64,000 nt of DNA from Cenococcum geophilum 1.58 (GCA_001692895.1 KV748192.1:2414688-2478687), one strand, 5' to 3'; numbered from the stretch's first letter, positions 1 to 12,109 are shown. Translations and numbers: made by a program. The notes: a model not told the origin generated them from the sequence alone.

Positions 1-1159
1 ACAATTAATAACAACCTGCGTATTAATAGGGACTAGTCCAGATACCTTAAAGGCCTTCTTGCAGTTATTATACGTAAACACGTTAAAAAAACGCGTGTTT
101 AAAGGCTAGAAGGAAGCCTTCTTTATTAATATAGTAGACGCGTTTACGTGCCAAGTCTTATACGCGCTATAAGTACTTTGTCTTTAACGGCAAGAAGCAT
201 ACTATATCAAGTGGCTATAGTATATACAATAAATGCGCAGGCATATAGAGGGTAAGGATCTTTCGTACGAGGCAATAATCCTTAAAATCTTAGTTAAGGT
301 GGCTCTCATGGCCATCAAGGATAAGCAGCCTGTACGACCCCACCTAACGCGTCTTTATATGCTCATTAAAGTGCTTTAACTACTTAAGACCAAGCGCGTT
401 ATTTGTCCAGCCATTCTTAGAGACTAAGAGCTTCCAATTATACGGTATATCTGCTTCTTTATACCATGTAGAGATATAGACGCGTCCTTTATAGATAATA
501 AATAGTGGGGTTGTATACCCAGCAGCGCAGATACTCTAGATTACTGTAACCTATTCCCGATCGCCTGGCTGTACAAGATTAGGCCTCGTACGTCTTTCTA
601 AGCCTATAACAACTTTTATAGAGCCAATTATACCCATCTAGAAGCCTATCTCATTAAAGTTGTGGATATTATCGTCGTAAACGCTGTACTTTATCTTTAT
701 ATCCCGTACGAGCTTAAACCACGCGTTAATAACCTCTGGATCTTCCTAGAGTATCCTCTAGCAGTCCTTTACTCAATTAAAAGCCATCTTAAGCTCCTCC
801 GTATAAGATACAAATCGTCTAAGCCAGTTCTTGCCTACTAGTATCCCACCACGCGTAGTTAACAGTTTATCTGCCATATCTACTACCTCACACAGCCGGG
901 GCGCAAACCCTCGCGAATCTAGGTCGAGTATATATTGTACGATCGTCTGCTCTTCGGTCGCCGTAAGCTTTAGGCAGTTTAGCCGTATTTACGGTTGTGA
1001 TATAATTCCGTAAAGCCGATTATAGAGTCGCTGATGTCGTACGTTAAAAGCATTTGTAGCGCGTGGTATGCTCCGAAAATAGCCTAAGGTATAGGCCTAA
1101 AGTGCTAGATTAATCCTGCCTTCTTGCTGAGGTAGATTAGTATTATTTTGTTGATGCAT
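1..1159 (-). pseudogene. Fot1/pogo-like (Tc1/mariner superfamily) transposase remnant
   Basis: Read on the minus strand from an ATG at 1159-1157, the translation matches the fungal pogo/Fot1 transposase pattern. An N-terminal helix-turn-helix/CENP-B-like DNA-binding region (about 1150-800) contains 'GGILVGKNWLRRF'. The DDE catalytic domain follows, with 'NIHNFNE' near 650 and the second catalytic block 'LLILDGHES' near 303-327. After that come the usual 'LQPLD' block and a basic C-terminal tail that runs off the left edge. Several in-frame stops replace Gln codons and there is at least one frame change, so the gene is dead. The cut-and-paste function is known for the family; here only the fossil is seen. 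The 3' end and one terminal repeat lie outside the window. Confidence 0.85.
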
Positions 1160-1196
1160 TGCCTTTTATATATGGTGTTGGTCGTGCTAAGAAAAA

Positions 1197-1229
1197 TCTG
1201 CCGGCTCGGTGGTTCTGCCGGCTTGGTAG
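1197..1229. repeat. Two 16-bp direct repeats beside the Fot1 start, possible terminal region
   Basis: Two imperfect copies of a GC-rich 16-mer (TCTGCCGGCTCGGTGG at 1197-1212, then a variant at 1214-1229) lie about 40 bp upstream of the transposase start. GC-rich terminal repeats are usual at this place in Fot1-like elements, so this may be one transposon end. The other end is outside the window, so the assignment is inference. Confidence 0.35.
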
Positions 1230-2274
1230 TGGAATACGTTATATAAAATAGTAAAATAAACGGAACGCCTTATACTAGGACTTAAGATTACCTAAATTTA
1301 ATAGCTTTAATAGAAAAATGTAAACTAAGTATATAATAAAAATAATAAAAAAATATAAGGGTCGCCAGAGACTCGCTAGGGAAACGCCGGTTAAACGTAT
1401 AGCTCCCTTATCGTTAGTATACATACACTAGGAATATAAAAACTCCTTATTTAAAAAGGTATTATTATAAATGGCCTTATATACGACGTAAGGCTCTATA
1501 ACTATAGACTCCGCCTAAAATAATATTACCGCTATATATAATAGGGGCACACCTAATCCATATATACAGCACAGGTATGCTATGGCCACTGTATAGGCCC
1601 CCACGACATAAAATACTACTTAAATTAAAACTAAATAAAATGCGTAAACTGCTACCGAAGTATATATAAGGTATAGGAGAGAGAAGACTGCATTAAATAT
1701 AGGAGATAGAAGATAAGGGCTTAACAGCTACGGGAATAACTGCACGCTAGGTTATATAAATAGAAATAACAGGCGATAAGCTAGGGGGGCGTAGGTGCCT
1801 TTCTAGCGTTTCCTACCTTTAATACTAGGGGGCTAGGCTAACTATCCTAAGCCTTAATGGGCTAAAAGCGACGCTATGCGATATTACTAAACTATATAGG
1901 GATATAAGGGTTACAGGGGACATAAGGGAGAGGACGCCTTATAGAAAGACCCTTATAAACAGCTATAGTAAGCTTAAAACCAGGATAATTAAGAATTGAA
2001 CTTAACGCGGCAAATATAATATTTATAGCCGACTCTTAAAGGGTATATAGCTAATTAGTAAGAATAGGGGAAGAACTGGAGATAATAATAGATTTAGATA
2101 TAAAAGCGCTAGTAGGAACATAAGATACGGGAATAGAAAGCTCTATATAAAATAAGTAGTAACTAGGGTGCAGATATAAGAGATAGAAGTTTTAAATATT
2201 TTAGAGAAAGTAGAAACAGAAGAAGTAAGGAATAATAAAGAGGCGAAGGACCCCTGCTAGGGGTCCGCCACCTA

Positions 2275-3580
2275 TCTATTATATAGTATAACTATAGCAA
2301 TATAAACTACCGTCTTATAAAACCCTTACTAGACAGTCTAGACCTAAAGAAATATTATATCCTTACTATATAAGAGCCGTACTATAATACCTACATATAA
2401 TTAATATACTGCCCCTAAGGATTCCAGCTCCTATATAAACTAAAAGCAGCTATATACGTATGCTTTATAATTAGTAAGACTATTAGCCTGTCCTTATAGT
2501 TATAGCAGGCAGTTAATCTAAATATTATAGTTATAATAATCTAGACATATAGAGGACTGGTATAAATTATTAATATATATAACCCTAGGGTTAAAGGGAT
2601 CCTATAAATAGAGAATATTATATTAATAATAAGCCTACTTAAAACCGAAGGTATAGAGTCTATCCTATTAGGAGATATAAACCTTTACTACCTATAGTAG
2701 GGGAGTATCTACGTTACTGCTAAATAATAGGTAGAGTACCTACTAAAAGCTATAGACACCTAGGGCCTTAAGCTAGCTACCCCCCCCCTAGAGTAATTAT
2801 ATTATAATAAGGACCCGCCAAAAGTATAATTAACCTTATATTTATAGATAAAGGCCTATACTAGAGACTTAAAAGGTATAACCCTAAAGAAGAATAGGCA
2901 CTTATTTTAGACTATATCCCTATCTAAATATAGCTAGATTTAGATATTAAGGCGTAACTAAATAGCAAAGGATATATAATAAGGATGCTTAAGGTAAACA
3001 GTTTCCTTAATATAGTGGAACAATAACTCTAAGACCTAGAAGAAATCCACCTAATACTAAATAAGTAAGGCTTATTAGCTACCTCTAAGGAAATTAACTA
3101 AAGACTAGAAAGGATTTAGGCAGTAATTAAAAATAGGCTAAAAAAGCACTGCCCAGTCTTAAGACCGGGCCCCTATATATAATACGCATAATCCGTATAA
3201 TACGCGGTTTTTATAGCTAGCCAATAATAAGCAAGAAGGAAATACTTAAGTAGCTATAACCCTAAAGATAAGAGACGATATAAAGATATAAGAAACTAGT
3301 TAAAGAATACCCTAAAAAAAGAAGCAAGGAATAACTAGAGATAATTTATAAATAAGTATACTTTTAACCTAAGCCTTCCCTATAATAAGGGCCTATAGGC
3401 TATAGCAAAATAGGTAAAGAAAAAGGTAGGGCGATTAGTAGAATACCTATACCTACTACCCCTATAAAGAGTAGGGGAATTATAGGCCACTAATAATAAT
3501 AATAATAAGGTAAAAATCCTTATAGAGAGGTTCTTCCCCTAACTGGCTCTAGTAGACCTTAGTAATATTATAGGTAAAGC
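2275..3580 (+). pseudogene. LINE-1 ORF2, endonuclease and start of RT (broken)
   Basis: The plus-strand translation from ~2275 opens with the tract typical of Tad-like endonucleases: 'LDSLD..KYYIL.IQEP' near 2330-2370, then 'YCPQGFQLLY' near 2410-2440 and 'GDINLYY' near 2665. These match the QEP and GD.N motifs of the AP-type endonuclease that nicks the target for target-primed reverse transcription. The linker to RT continues to 'FFP' and 'LVDLSN' just before 3580, where Gypsy A1 interrupts. Many TAG/TAA codons replace Gln, so no protein is made. Continuation is at 9528. Confidence 0.8.
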
Positions 3581-3585
3581 ACCGG

Positions 3586-3943
3586 TGTTACGGGACACCC
3601 CCGTGACATCTTGCACACGTTCACCTATTTCTACCGACTTAGCAATTAGAGACTAACCGCGAAATAGCAATCTAACGGCAATCTACGGCATTCTGCTATA
3701 TTCTGCTATATTCTACTAAGTTCTACTAAATTCTGCTAAGTTCTATTAGGACTATAACCTAAACCCTATTCTGCCTATATACGTGTTAACTAAGTAACTA
3801 AGTTAACAATATATGCCCTTTCTTCCCGTTTTCCTACCTTCTTTTCTTACATAACGTCTTAACCTCCTTATATAGTTTATATATATAGCTTAATAATATC
3901 TACCTTGCTATATATTATTGTCGCTTATACTTACTCCGTAACA
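3586..3943 (+). repeat. 5' LTR of Gypsy A1 (358 bp)
   Basis: It begins TGTTACGGGACACC and ends CCGTAACA, the expected TG...CA. The first 23 bp form an inverted repeat of the terminal sequence. An internal zone has 11-bp tandem units (AATCTAACGGC type) followed by repeated TTCTGCTA units. A TATA-like stretch precedes an ACATAACGT motif (ACGCAACGT in the 3' LTR), inferred to be the start of the transcript. It has two fewer 11-bp units than the 3' LTR of the same element. Confidence 0.93.
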
Positions 3944-3945
3944 CT

Positions 3946-3954
3946 ACGTTACGT
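3946..3954 (+). promoter_or_regulatory. Candidate self-primer binding site of Gypsy A1
   Basis: Two bases after the LTR the sequence is ACGTTACGT; the homologous site of copy A2 reads ACGTTGCGT. The latter is the exact reverse complement of ACGCAACGT inside the LTR (seen intact at 9428-9436), about 37-40 bp after the TATA-like AATATATA at 9387-9394. This is the arrangement known for Tf1, where the 5' end of the RNA folds back as its own primer. No TGG-type tRNA site is seen. The role is inferred. Confidence 0.55.
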
Positions 3955-3977
3955 TAACTACCTATACTACCGTCGAC

Positions 3978-5050
3978 ATGCAGAACAAACTTAAAGCCCC
4001 TATAACGGCCGCCGGTATTATATCTACACTCTAAGAATAATTAGCAGGGATATAGAAGTCTTTTATAAACACTCTTAAATAGAACTAAGCTACTTTAAAT
4101 TAATAATAAGCTAAATAAGAAGCACGATACTAGCAATTAATTAAGGACCTCTAAGAAGAAGTCCGCGCCCTTAAGATGCCCACGCTAGGACCTTAAGACT
4201 AAACGCTATCTCCGGAGATAAACACGCGGAATGCAAGCCCTAAACCTATAGTAGCCACTTACCCTAAGCTAACCACTATACTAAAATAATCTAAATAACT
4301 ACTAGACCCCCTAGTATTTACTAGTAAATAATAAAAGCTCTAATTATTTTTAAGCTAGCTTAAAAATAAGCTAACTAGTAACGCTAACTGTTACTTAACT
4401 AAAGCTAACTAACTTTGTTACGCCCTAAGTTAACTAGAAGGAGATATAGCTAACCTTATTAAACTACTTTAGCTAAACTTAGTGTAAAGCCTAGTTATAC
4501 TTCTTAAAGCTATATATAGTAACCTAAACCGCTAAGCTATTGCTTAAAGAAAGATAAACTATATAACTTAAGAAACGAAAAGTTTCCTAGTATACTTCTC
4601 TAAATTTAACCGTTATATAAAGGAAACAGGCTAGAACAACTCCGCACTAATTAATAGCCTTATTAAATCCCTAAGCCCTAAACTAAAAACCTCCCTAATA
4701 GGCGTAGACCTACTAGGAGCCCTTAATGCCTATATAAACGTTATTAATAAACGATATAATGATATACTACGCCTAACACTAAAGCCCGCTCCATAATATA
4801 ATACGGCAACCCCACAAATATTTACTAAGTTATTATCTTAGCCTAAGCACCCCAACGCTATAGATATTAACACTAAGACCCTAGGGTACGCCCTACTAGG
4901 GTCCTCTAAATAAGAATAACGTATTAAGCTAGGCCTCTGCTTTAAATATAAAAGTAGCTTTTACCTCTCTAACTACTACTCCATCCCTATACCTAAATAT
5001 AAATTATAAACGGCTAATACTAGCAGCCGTTTACCGCATTAATCTTCTAG
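3978..5050 (+). pseudogene. Gypsy A1 gag (broken)
   Basis: An ATG at 3978 opens a frame starting MQNKLKAP in which Gln codons are often stops. Near 4936-4990 a Cys-containing stretch ('LCFKYKSSFY') sits where the CCHC zinc knuckle of a nucleocapsid is expected, with Cys and His changed. Gag would form the cytoplasmic virus-like particle. Length and position fit a Ty3 gag. The call rests on position and the knuckle remnant, since gag sequence itself is poorly conserved. Confidence 0.65.
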
Positions 5051-5279
5051 TTACCGTTCCCAATCTCTACCTAGTTCTAGCCCTATATCTAGTAAGCACT
5101 ATTTATAAGGACGAAGCTACAGCCGATATCCTATAAGAACCCCACCCTAATTACCTCTAAAAGGAAGGTCTTAGAGCTAAGTCGCTCTCTAGAACAGTTC
5201 TACTATAGAATCTCGTTAAATATATTTAACGTTATAAACTCTAACTCTTAGGACCGTAGCATAACTATTAACTGCTATC

Positions 5280-8200
5280 TTCGGCAGAATAGTTAATAGG
5301 CTAATACTTAAATCCTAATTAATACAGAAGCTAGCGGTATAGGATTTATTAATAAGATCTTTATATAAGATAATAGTTTTACCCTAACCCCCCTTAACCG
5401 GCATATTAATATATTTAGATTTAATAGTAAACACACCATTTTAGGCCGTATTACCTATATAGTATTCCTAAGACTCCAATACCTAAACCATAAAGAATTA
5501 ATTAAACTTTTCGTTACCACCCTAGGTTACTTAGTAATCCTTAAATAACCCTAGATAAAGCTATATAAGGTAACTATTAATTAGAATAACCTTAAGCTTT
5601 TATTTACCGCCTCCCGTTATAAGCAGAAGTGCCTTATAACTTACTGCTTAGACCTAAAACTAAAATCTAAAAATCCACCACAATCTACTAGCCTAAAATT
5701 TCCACGACTATCCACCCTATACCCAAGGAATCCACCAGATTCCACTAACCTAAGAATTCCACCGACATCCACCAAGGATCTGAAAACTCCACTAAATTCC
5801 ATAAGTTATTACCAAGTACTACACCGCCCTAAGCTAAGCAAAAGCTTAAGCTCCATATACGAAAATACTAAAAGGACTAGTATTCCACTATAAAAAGGAT
5901 TTTTAAAGAACCCGAACCCAAATCTAATACTAACTCTATACCTAATACTAAACCTAAACCCAAATAAGAAACTATAGACAATCTAAGCAAGCTTAGCACC
6001 CTAGATATCCGCATAATTAGAGCTACCCCGCTAGCACAACTTACTAAAAAACCCGAGCATACAATCTTCGCTATTATAATGGCCAATATTAAGAAGGCCT
6101 TAGCACTAAAGAAGCACACTAACCCTGCCATAAAGGTACTAATAGAGTATTATTATCGCCTAGATGCATTCTTATAAAAGGAAGCTAATAAGCTACCAAA
6201 ACACCGACTATATAACTATAAGATTATACTTAAAGAAGGAACTTAGCCTAGATTTGGACCCTTATATGGGATATTCCAAAATAAACTTTAAGTGCTATAA
6301 AAGTATTTAGACGAGAACCTAAGTAAAGAATTTATTAGAGTAAGCTCGTCGCCTATAGCTATACTAGTAATCTTCGTTAAGAAACCTAGCGGCGGTCTGC
6401 GCTTCTATATAGACTACTAAGCTCTTAACGCTGTTACCGTTAAAAACTAATATCCAATCCCATTAATATAAGAGACGCTAAACTAACTAAGTAAGGCTCG
6501 TTACTACACAAAGCTTAATATTATCTCTGCATTTAACCGTCTCCGTATTATAAAAGGGGATAAATAGCTTACTGTATTTCGTACCCAATATAGACTATTT
6601 AAGTACTTAGTAATACCCTTTGGCCTTATAAACGCTCTAAGCTCGTTTTAACATTATATAAACAACACCCTATACCCCTACCTAGATATCTTCTATACTG
6701 CTTATATTAACGACATCCTAATATACAGTAATAACCTAACCAAATATTAGAAGCACGTTGACCTTATTCTATAAGCCCTACACAGAGCTAGTCTATAATT
6801 AAATATAGATAAATACGAGTTCTATAAAACGGAAGTCCTATACCTTAGACTCCTTATTTTTATAAATGGTATACAAATAGACCTAAAGAAAGTTAAGGTA
6901 ATTGTAAACTGGCAAGAACCCGAGAACATTAAGGACGTAAGAGCCTTTATAGGATTTGCTAATTTCTACTAACGGTTTATTAATAACTTCTCCGCCCTGG
7001 TTTTACCCCTTATAGCCCTAACCTAAAAGGATAAAGTCTTTATCTTTAACAAGGAATATAAGAAGGCCTTTACCTATCTAAAGGTTATATTTACTACTAC
7101 GCCTATACTCTAATACTTTAACCTAAACTAAATAAGTGTTATAGAAGCCGACTTATTTAACTACGTTACTAGAGGCATCCTGTCTTAATATAACGAGGAT
7201 AGAGTATTATACCCTATAGCATACTTCTTAAAACAACTAAGCCTAGCTAAATATAACTACAAGATCTACAATAAGGAATTATTAGCTATTATTAGATATT
7301 TTAAATAATGGCGACCTAAACTAGAAGGCGCTAGATTTCTAATTAAGGTTTTTAGCGACTATAAAAACCTATAGTACTTCACAACTATAAAATAGCTGAG
7401 TTATTGTTAAGCCCGCTAGTTAGAATATCTGTCTCGTTTCTAATTCTTAATTATATACCGCCTAGGCATCTAAGGCTAAAAGCCTAATACCCTAACCTAA
7501 CGCTCGTAAGACGCGCCAGCCCTAGAAGAAGCGCGCTTTTACTAAAATTAAACCCTACTTTACCCTAAACTATTTAACCCTCCTACTAAAGATCTTATAG
7601 TATACGTCCTTAAAATAACTAATTAATTAATTGAATAGATTATAGTTAACAAATACCCAAATAATAAGTTTATTTAAGAGACGCTTAAGCTAATACAAGA
7701 TAGCATTAGACGCTCTAAAAAGATTTCTCTAAGTAAATATAAAGCCTATAGAAACCGCTTATATTACTAAAACCGTTTAGTTATCCCTAATTATAATAAG
7801 CTTAAGCTTAAAACTCCTTAAATATATATATAATCTACCTATTGCCAGCCACCTAGGCTAAGGAAAAACCCTAGAACTACTCTAATGGGAGTATTATTAG
7901 CCAAATATATATAATATGATATAAAGGTACGTCTCTAGCTACCATACCTGCTGACGAGCTAAAGCCTTACATAAGACGTATAACGGTCTTTTAAAGCCGC
8001 TGCCTATTCTAGACTAAAGATAGAAGGATATCTTAATTAACTTTATTATTAACCTTCCTAAGAGTAGAGGCTATATAAACATTATAGTAGTTATAGACCA
8101 ACTATCTAAAATAAGACACTTAATCGCCTGCCCTAATATGTTAACGCCTACTGTTACCTAACTATTTCTAAATCACGTATAGAAACTCTACGGACTCCCT

Positions 8201-9115
8201 AAAACGATTATCTCTAATAGAGGCAGCCAGTTTATCTTAGCATTCTAAAAAGAACTAACTATTCGACTCTATATTAAAGCACTATTATCTACTACATATT
8301 ACCTAGAAACGGATGGCTAAATAAAATGCGTAAATGCTATAATAGAATAGTATATTCGGATATATACGTTGTATTTATAGGATAACTAGATTAACTGGCT
8401 TGTATTCGCCAAGTTTACTATAAATAACTCCGTCTTGGAAACTATAAAAGTCTCCCCATTCTTAGCCAATTACGGCCAGCACCTATAAATGGGTTTTAAA
8501 CCCTTTAGTAATGTTCCTTACCCTACTTATTACGCCTTATAAGTCGCAGAAGCAAATAAATTCGTAAAGAAGATAGAGGAACTATAACAGTTCCTTACTA
8601 ATGAAATAATATAGGCTTAATCTGTCTATAAAGCTGCAGCGAATAAGAAACAAACCCTAGCACCGGCCTACTAAATTGGTAATTTCGTCTGGCTAGATAT
8701 AAGAAATCTAAACACGAAACAACCTACTAAGAAACTTAATTAGAAGAACGCTGGCCCTTATAAGGTTAAAAAGGTTATCTCTCCTTACGCCTACTAACTA
8801 AAGCTCCCTAATACGGTTAAAATCCACCCCGTATTCTATACGTCAGTCCTCTACCCTACTGCCCCCGTATTAGACGCCCTACCTAAACAGATATAAGACC
8901 CTCCCCCACCAGTTAAAGTGGATAGTGAGAACGAGTACTTTGTTAAAAAAAATTAATAATATTAAGTATAATAAACGGAAACGCTAATATATATATCTTA
9001 TAAAATGGAGAGGCTTTACTAAGTCCTTATGGGAACCCGTTAACTCTATAGGACTTATATAAGCTATAGAAGACTTTTATAAACTCCACCTAGAACTACT
9101 ATAGCCCTATCTCGC
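5280..9115 (+). pseudogene. Gypsy A1 pol: protease, RT, RNase H, integrase, chromodomain (broken)
   Basis: Domain order fits a Ty3 chromovirus. Protease at ~5310-5540 has the catalytic DTG-type motif read as N-T-E (Asn codon 5321-5323). A Ser/Thr/Pro-rich repeated linker lies at ~5660-5800. RT at ~6240-6960 has '[13 protein letters not shown]' and 'VIPFGLINAL', with the YxDD box read YIND (Asn codon 6709-6711). RNase H is at ~7080-7500 ('YNKELLAI'). Integrase is at ~7800-8700, with 'RLIACP'-type and 'SNRGSQFI' core blocks. A C-terminal 'DSENEYFVKKI' start and 'EPVNSI'-like end (~8920-9060) resemble a chromodomain. Many in-frame stops abolish function. Confidence 0.88.
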
Positions 9116-9129
9116 AGAAGCTTAAGTTT

Positions 9130-9139
9130 AAAGGGGGGG
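9130..9139 (+). promoter_or_regulatory. Polypurine tract of Gypsy A1
   Basis: AAAGGGGGGG lies three bases before the 3' LTR. This is the plus-strand DNA priming site expected there. The same tract, reverse-complemented, borders the 3' LTRs of copies A2 (27659-27670) and A4 (47066-47078). Confidence 0.8.
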
Positions 9140-9142
9140 TAC

Positions 9143-9522
9143 TATTATGGGACACCCCCGTAACACCTTGCACACGTTTACCTATTTCCACCGACTTAGC
9201 AATTAGAGACTAACCGCGAAATAGTAATCTAACGGTAATCTAATGGCAATCTAACGGCAATCTACGGCATTCTGCTATATTCTGCTATATTCTACTAAGT
9301 TCTACCAAATTCTGCCAAGTTCTACTAGGACCACGATCTAAACCCTATTCTACCTATATACGTGTTGACCAAGCAACCAAGTTAACAATATATACCCTTT
9401 CTTCCCATTTTCCTACCTTCTTTCCTTACGCAACGTCTTAACCTCCTTACACAGTTTATATACATAGCTTAATAATATCTACCTTGCTATATATTATCGT
9501 CGCTTATACTTACTTCGTAACA
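9143..9522 (+). repeat. 3' LTR of Gypsy A1 (380 bp)
   Basis: It is homologous to 3586-3943 but carries two extra 11-bp units (about 9225-9265), exactly accounting for the 22-bp length difference. Its start is mutated (TATTATGGG). The end CGTAACA is intact and is followed by the target repeat ACCGA. Confidence 0.92.
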
Positions 9523-9527
9523 ACCGA

Positions 9528-11640
9528 TGACTTACCTATAGGTTAATAGTAATATAATAATAGAGGAAATAGCTAGAACTATTAGCCGCCTTTTAAATAA
9601 TATAGCACTAGGTCTAGATGGGATTTTAAATAAGGCCTTAAAGACCTATAGACTACTTATAGCACCCTAGCTTATAAATATAGCTAGAGTATACTTTACT
9701 ATAGGCTACTACCTATAACTTAGAAAATCTATAATAACGGTTATCCTATAAAAAGAAGGTAAAGTAAATTACTTAATCCTAAAAAGCTACCGCCCTATTA
9801 CCTTAAAAAACACCTTTAGCAAGATTTTAGAAAAGGTAATAGCGGACTATATAGCAGATACGGCTAAGGAACACACCCTACTACTATAGAGCTAAATAGG
9901 GGCAAGAAAGAACCGCTTAATACTATTAGTACTTACGCTACTCGCTGCCACCATTAAATCTGCATAGGCGATGCGAAGGGACTTTATAGTATTAATACTT
10001 AGCCTAAATATTAGTGGCGCTTATAACAACATACCCCATAAGCGTCTCCTATATATCCTTAGGGTAAAAGGCTTTCTAAAATAGATTATATAATTTATCT
10101 AGGGGTTTATAGGTTAAAAAGAAACATTACTAGTCTTTAGCAGATACTAAAGCCCCCCTATTGCAGTTATAATAGGAATACTATAAGGATTACCCCTCTT
10201 GCCTATACTCTTCCTTTTCTTTATAAGCAACCTACTTAACTTCTTTAAGGAAGGGGCGACCTAGGGGATAGGCTTTGTTAATAATACAAACCTAATTATA
10301 TACGGGCCATTAGCCGTAAAGAATTGCAGAATGCTAGAGAAAACTTATAACACCTATATAAAATAGGCAAGACGATATAAAGTCCAATTTTTACCAGAGA
10401 AATACTAGCTAATCCATTTTATAAGAAAACGTAACTAATCTATAAATCTCTAGCATATAATCCATATTTAAGGCTTTAGGGGTTAACTAGTTTAGGGCCT
10501 AAGGGTATTAAAAGTATAGGTAGATAATAAGCTCTAGTAGAGCGTATATACGGCGTAAGCGGCCTATAAAGGCCAAGTACAGTATATTATATTATTTAGG
10601 ATCGTCAATTCTATATAGGGCCTATACTTTTAAAGGTTACGCCTACTATATATAGTAGTTGTCCGGCTAACTATAATATATAAGTCCAGTATTTGGGCCA
10701 TTAGAGAATCTAAGAAAAGCCCCCTTAAGTCGCTCCTTAAACCACTCTAAAAGGTCTAAACAGCCTACCTCTAGAGTATAATAGGCAGATATAAGCGAAC
10801 GGCTACAGCACTACTTAAAAAGGAAGCCAATATTCCCCCCCTATAACTATATATTAAAGCCACTATAATATAAAGGGCCCAAAATAAACGTAACTCTAAT
10901 ATTATAAAGTATATTAAGATACGCCTAAATAAGCTATAGAGGGACCCTAGGGCACCTTATAAGAGAACAAACTAATAACTATAAAGTAGGGAAGATATAT
11001 TAGAGAAATAGGTAAAGAAAGTAAAAGAAAAATGGTACTGCTTTAGGGCCCAGGCCTATATAGAGAAGGAAGGGAGACGTATAAGAGGCTAGTAAAGATA
11101 ATAGTAAGAGAGAGAAAGGAGCTAAAGTAGAGTATAAAAGAATGCTAGGAAACTATCTACCGTAATATAATACTGGTTAAACTAACGCTAAAAAGGCGTA
11201 TGGGAGTTAAAGGTACAGAGGCTAACTAAGGCAAGAGGAACCTAAGCCGTAGTATAGTTAACGCTATAGGGGGTAAATACTTTAGGGCTCCGAGAAGGCC
11301 TAATAAAGGCAGAAAATATAATAGCGACACTTTTAAAAATAGGAATAATAGGACTAAAAGACTGGCTCTACCGGGTGGGTGTCCTAGTAGGTAGCCTAAG
11401 ATATAAATATGGCTGGCCAAGACAGACACCAAAATACGTAATACTATTATACCCCTTACGCACCAACTAAGAAGTAATACTTTTAGTAGCTAGCATAGAG
11501 AACTATAATATCCTACTCTTAAGATAAAAAGGCCTTAAGGCGGTTACCTAGTAGCTTATTAGCTAAAATATACTAAACTAGTTCCGGGTTATAAGGAAAA
11601 TAGTAGTAAAGGGGGGGGGGCAACGGGCGCCCCCTAATAA
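9528..11640 (+). pseudogene. LINE-1 ORF2 continued: reverse transcriptase and C-terminal zinc knuckle
   Basis: This resumes the ORF2 frame after Gypsy A1. RT landmarks are 'GLDGILNKALK' (~9610), 'SYRPITL' (~9785), 'LNISGAYNNI' (~10000), 'GLPLLPILFLFF' (~10190) and the catalytic box at 10271-10291, which reads GFVNNTN instead of F(V/A)DD. Both Asp codons are now Asn. The distal region has 'GLKDWLYRVGV' and 'YKYGWPRQTPKYV' (~11345-11430), which looks like the family CCHC motif with Cys changed to Tyr. There are many in-frame stops. Two ambiguous bases occur at 11719 and 11737. In life the protein would reverse-transcribe LINE RNA at a nicked chromosomal target. Confidence 0.85.
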
Positions 11641-12109
11641 CTCTATAGTAGTAGAGTAAAGTTTATAATACTAGCGCGTCCGTAGGCTTATTACGGCAGC
11701 AGTAGTTCCTAAGGAGGTNAAAAAGTAAGGTAGTAGNAGCACTATAGGTGACTTGTAGGCGCCTTATAGGCGAGTCCTAAAAGGCGAAGAGATGGATTAC
11801 GGGGTTTTCTTTAATGGAGTTTTCTCCCCATATATATATAAGGAGTAGTCCACGTGGGCCTAATAGGGATCTAAATCGGACGTTAAGCAATGAATTATTA
11901 TTACTATATAGGTAATTTAGCCTAAGACCGTGCGTTTACTATTAAATCTAAATACGTTAATATGCTAGTTAAGGGGATTAGGGTAAAACTATTATCTTAT
12001 ATAAAGATCTTATTAATAAATCCTATGCTATTAGCTCCTGTATTAATTAGGACTTAAGTATTAGCCTATTAATTATTCTACTAAAGATAATAGTTAACAG
12101 TTATACTAC

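Larger units (their letters stand above)
3586..9522 (+). mobile_element. Gypsy A copy A1: Ty3 chromovirus with both LTRs, inserted in LINE-1
   Basis: A complete but dead 5.94-kb LTR retrotransposon. It has a 5' LTR (3586-3943), a primer-site candidate 2 nt later, gag, pol in the Ty3 order protease-RT-RNase H-integrase, a chromodomain-like C-terminus, a G-rich polypurine tract and a 3' LTR (9143-9522). The 5-bp target repeat is ACCGG/ACCGA, the difference fitting a single transition. It is the best reference for reading the interrupted copies A2 and A4. Stops and transitions throughout show heavy RIP. Confidence 0.93.
1340..11903 (+). mobile_element. LINE-1: Tad-like non-LTR retrotransposon, split by Gypsy A1
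   Basis: A RIP-mutated LINE occupies ~1340-3580 and 9528-11903. The 5.9-kb Gypsy A1 lies between the halves, flanked by ACCGG (3581-3585) and ACCGA (9523-9527). An apurinic-type endonuclease (from ~2275), a reverse transcriptase (~3480 across the break to ~10760) and a C-terminal zinc-knuckle-like block (~11340-11480) are in the order expected for Tad-clade ORF2. The 3' end is a short TTA repeat at ~11892-11903, the same end as LINE-2. The 5' limit is uncertain: 1340-2270 is AT-rich and may be 5' UTR or ORF1, but I recognise no domain there. The right flank is Gypsy A3. The left flank is not Gypsy A, so one side has been rearranged. Confidence 0.8.

Noticed and set aside
831..1013. 60-codon plus-strand open frame
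   Set aside because: Antisense of the Fot1-like transposase DNA-binding region.
3681..3750. 11-bp LTR tandem repeats considered as a CRISPR or telomere-like array
   Set aside because: Units are contiguous, few, and part of every Gypsy A LTR.
11226..11432. 68-codon minus-strand open frame with Leu-rich text
   Set aside because: Antisense of the LINE-1 C-terminal region; the same text appears opposite LINE-2 at ~30670-30880, as expected for a shadow of a repeat.
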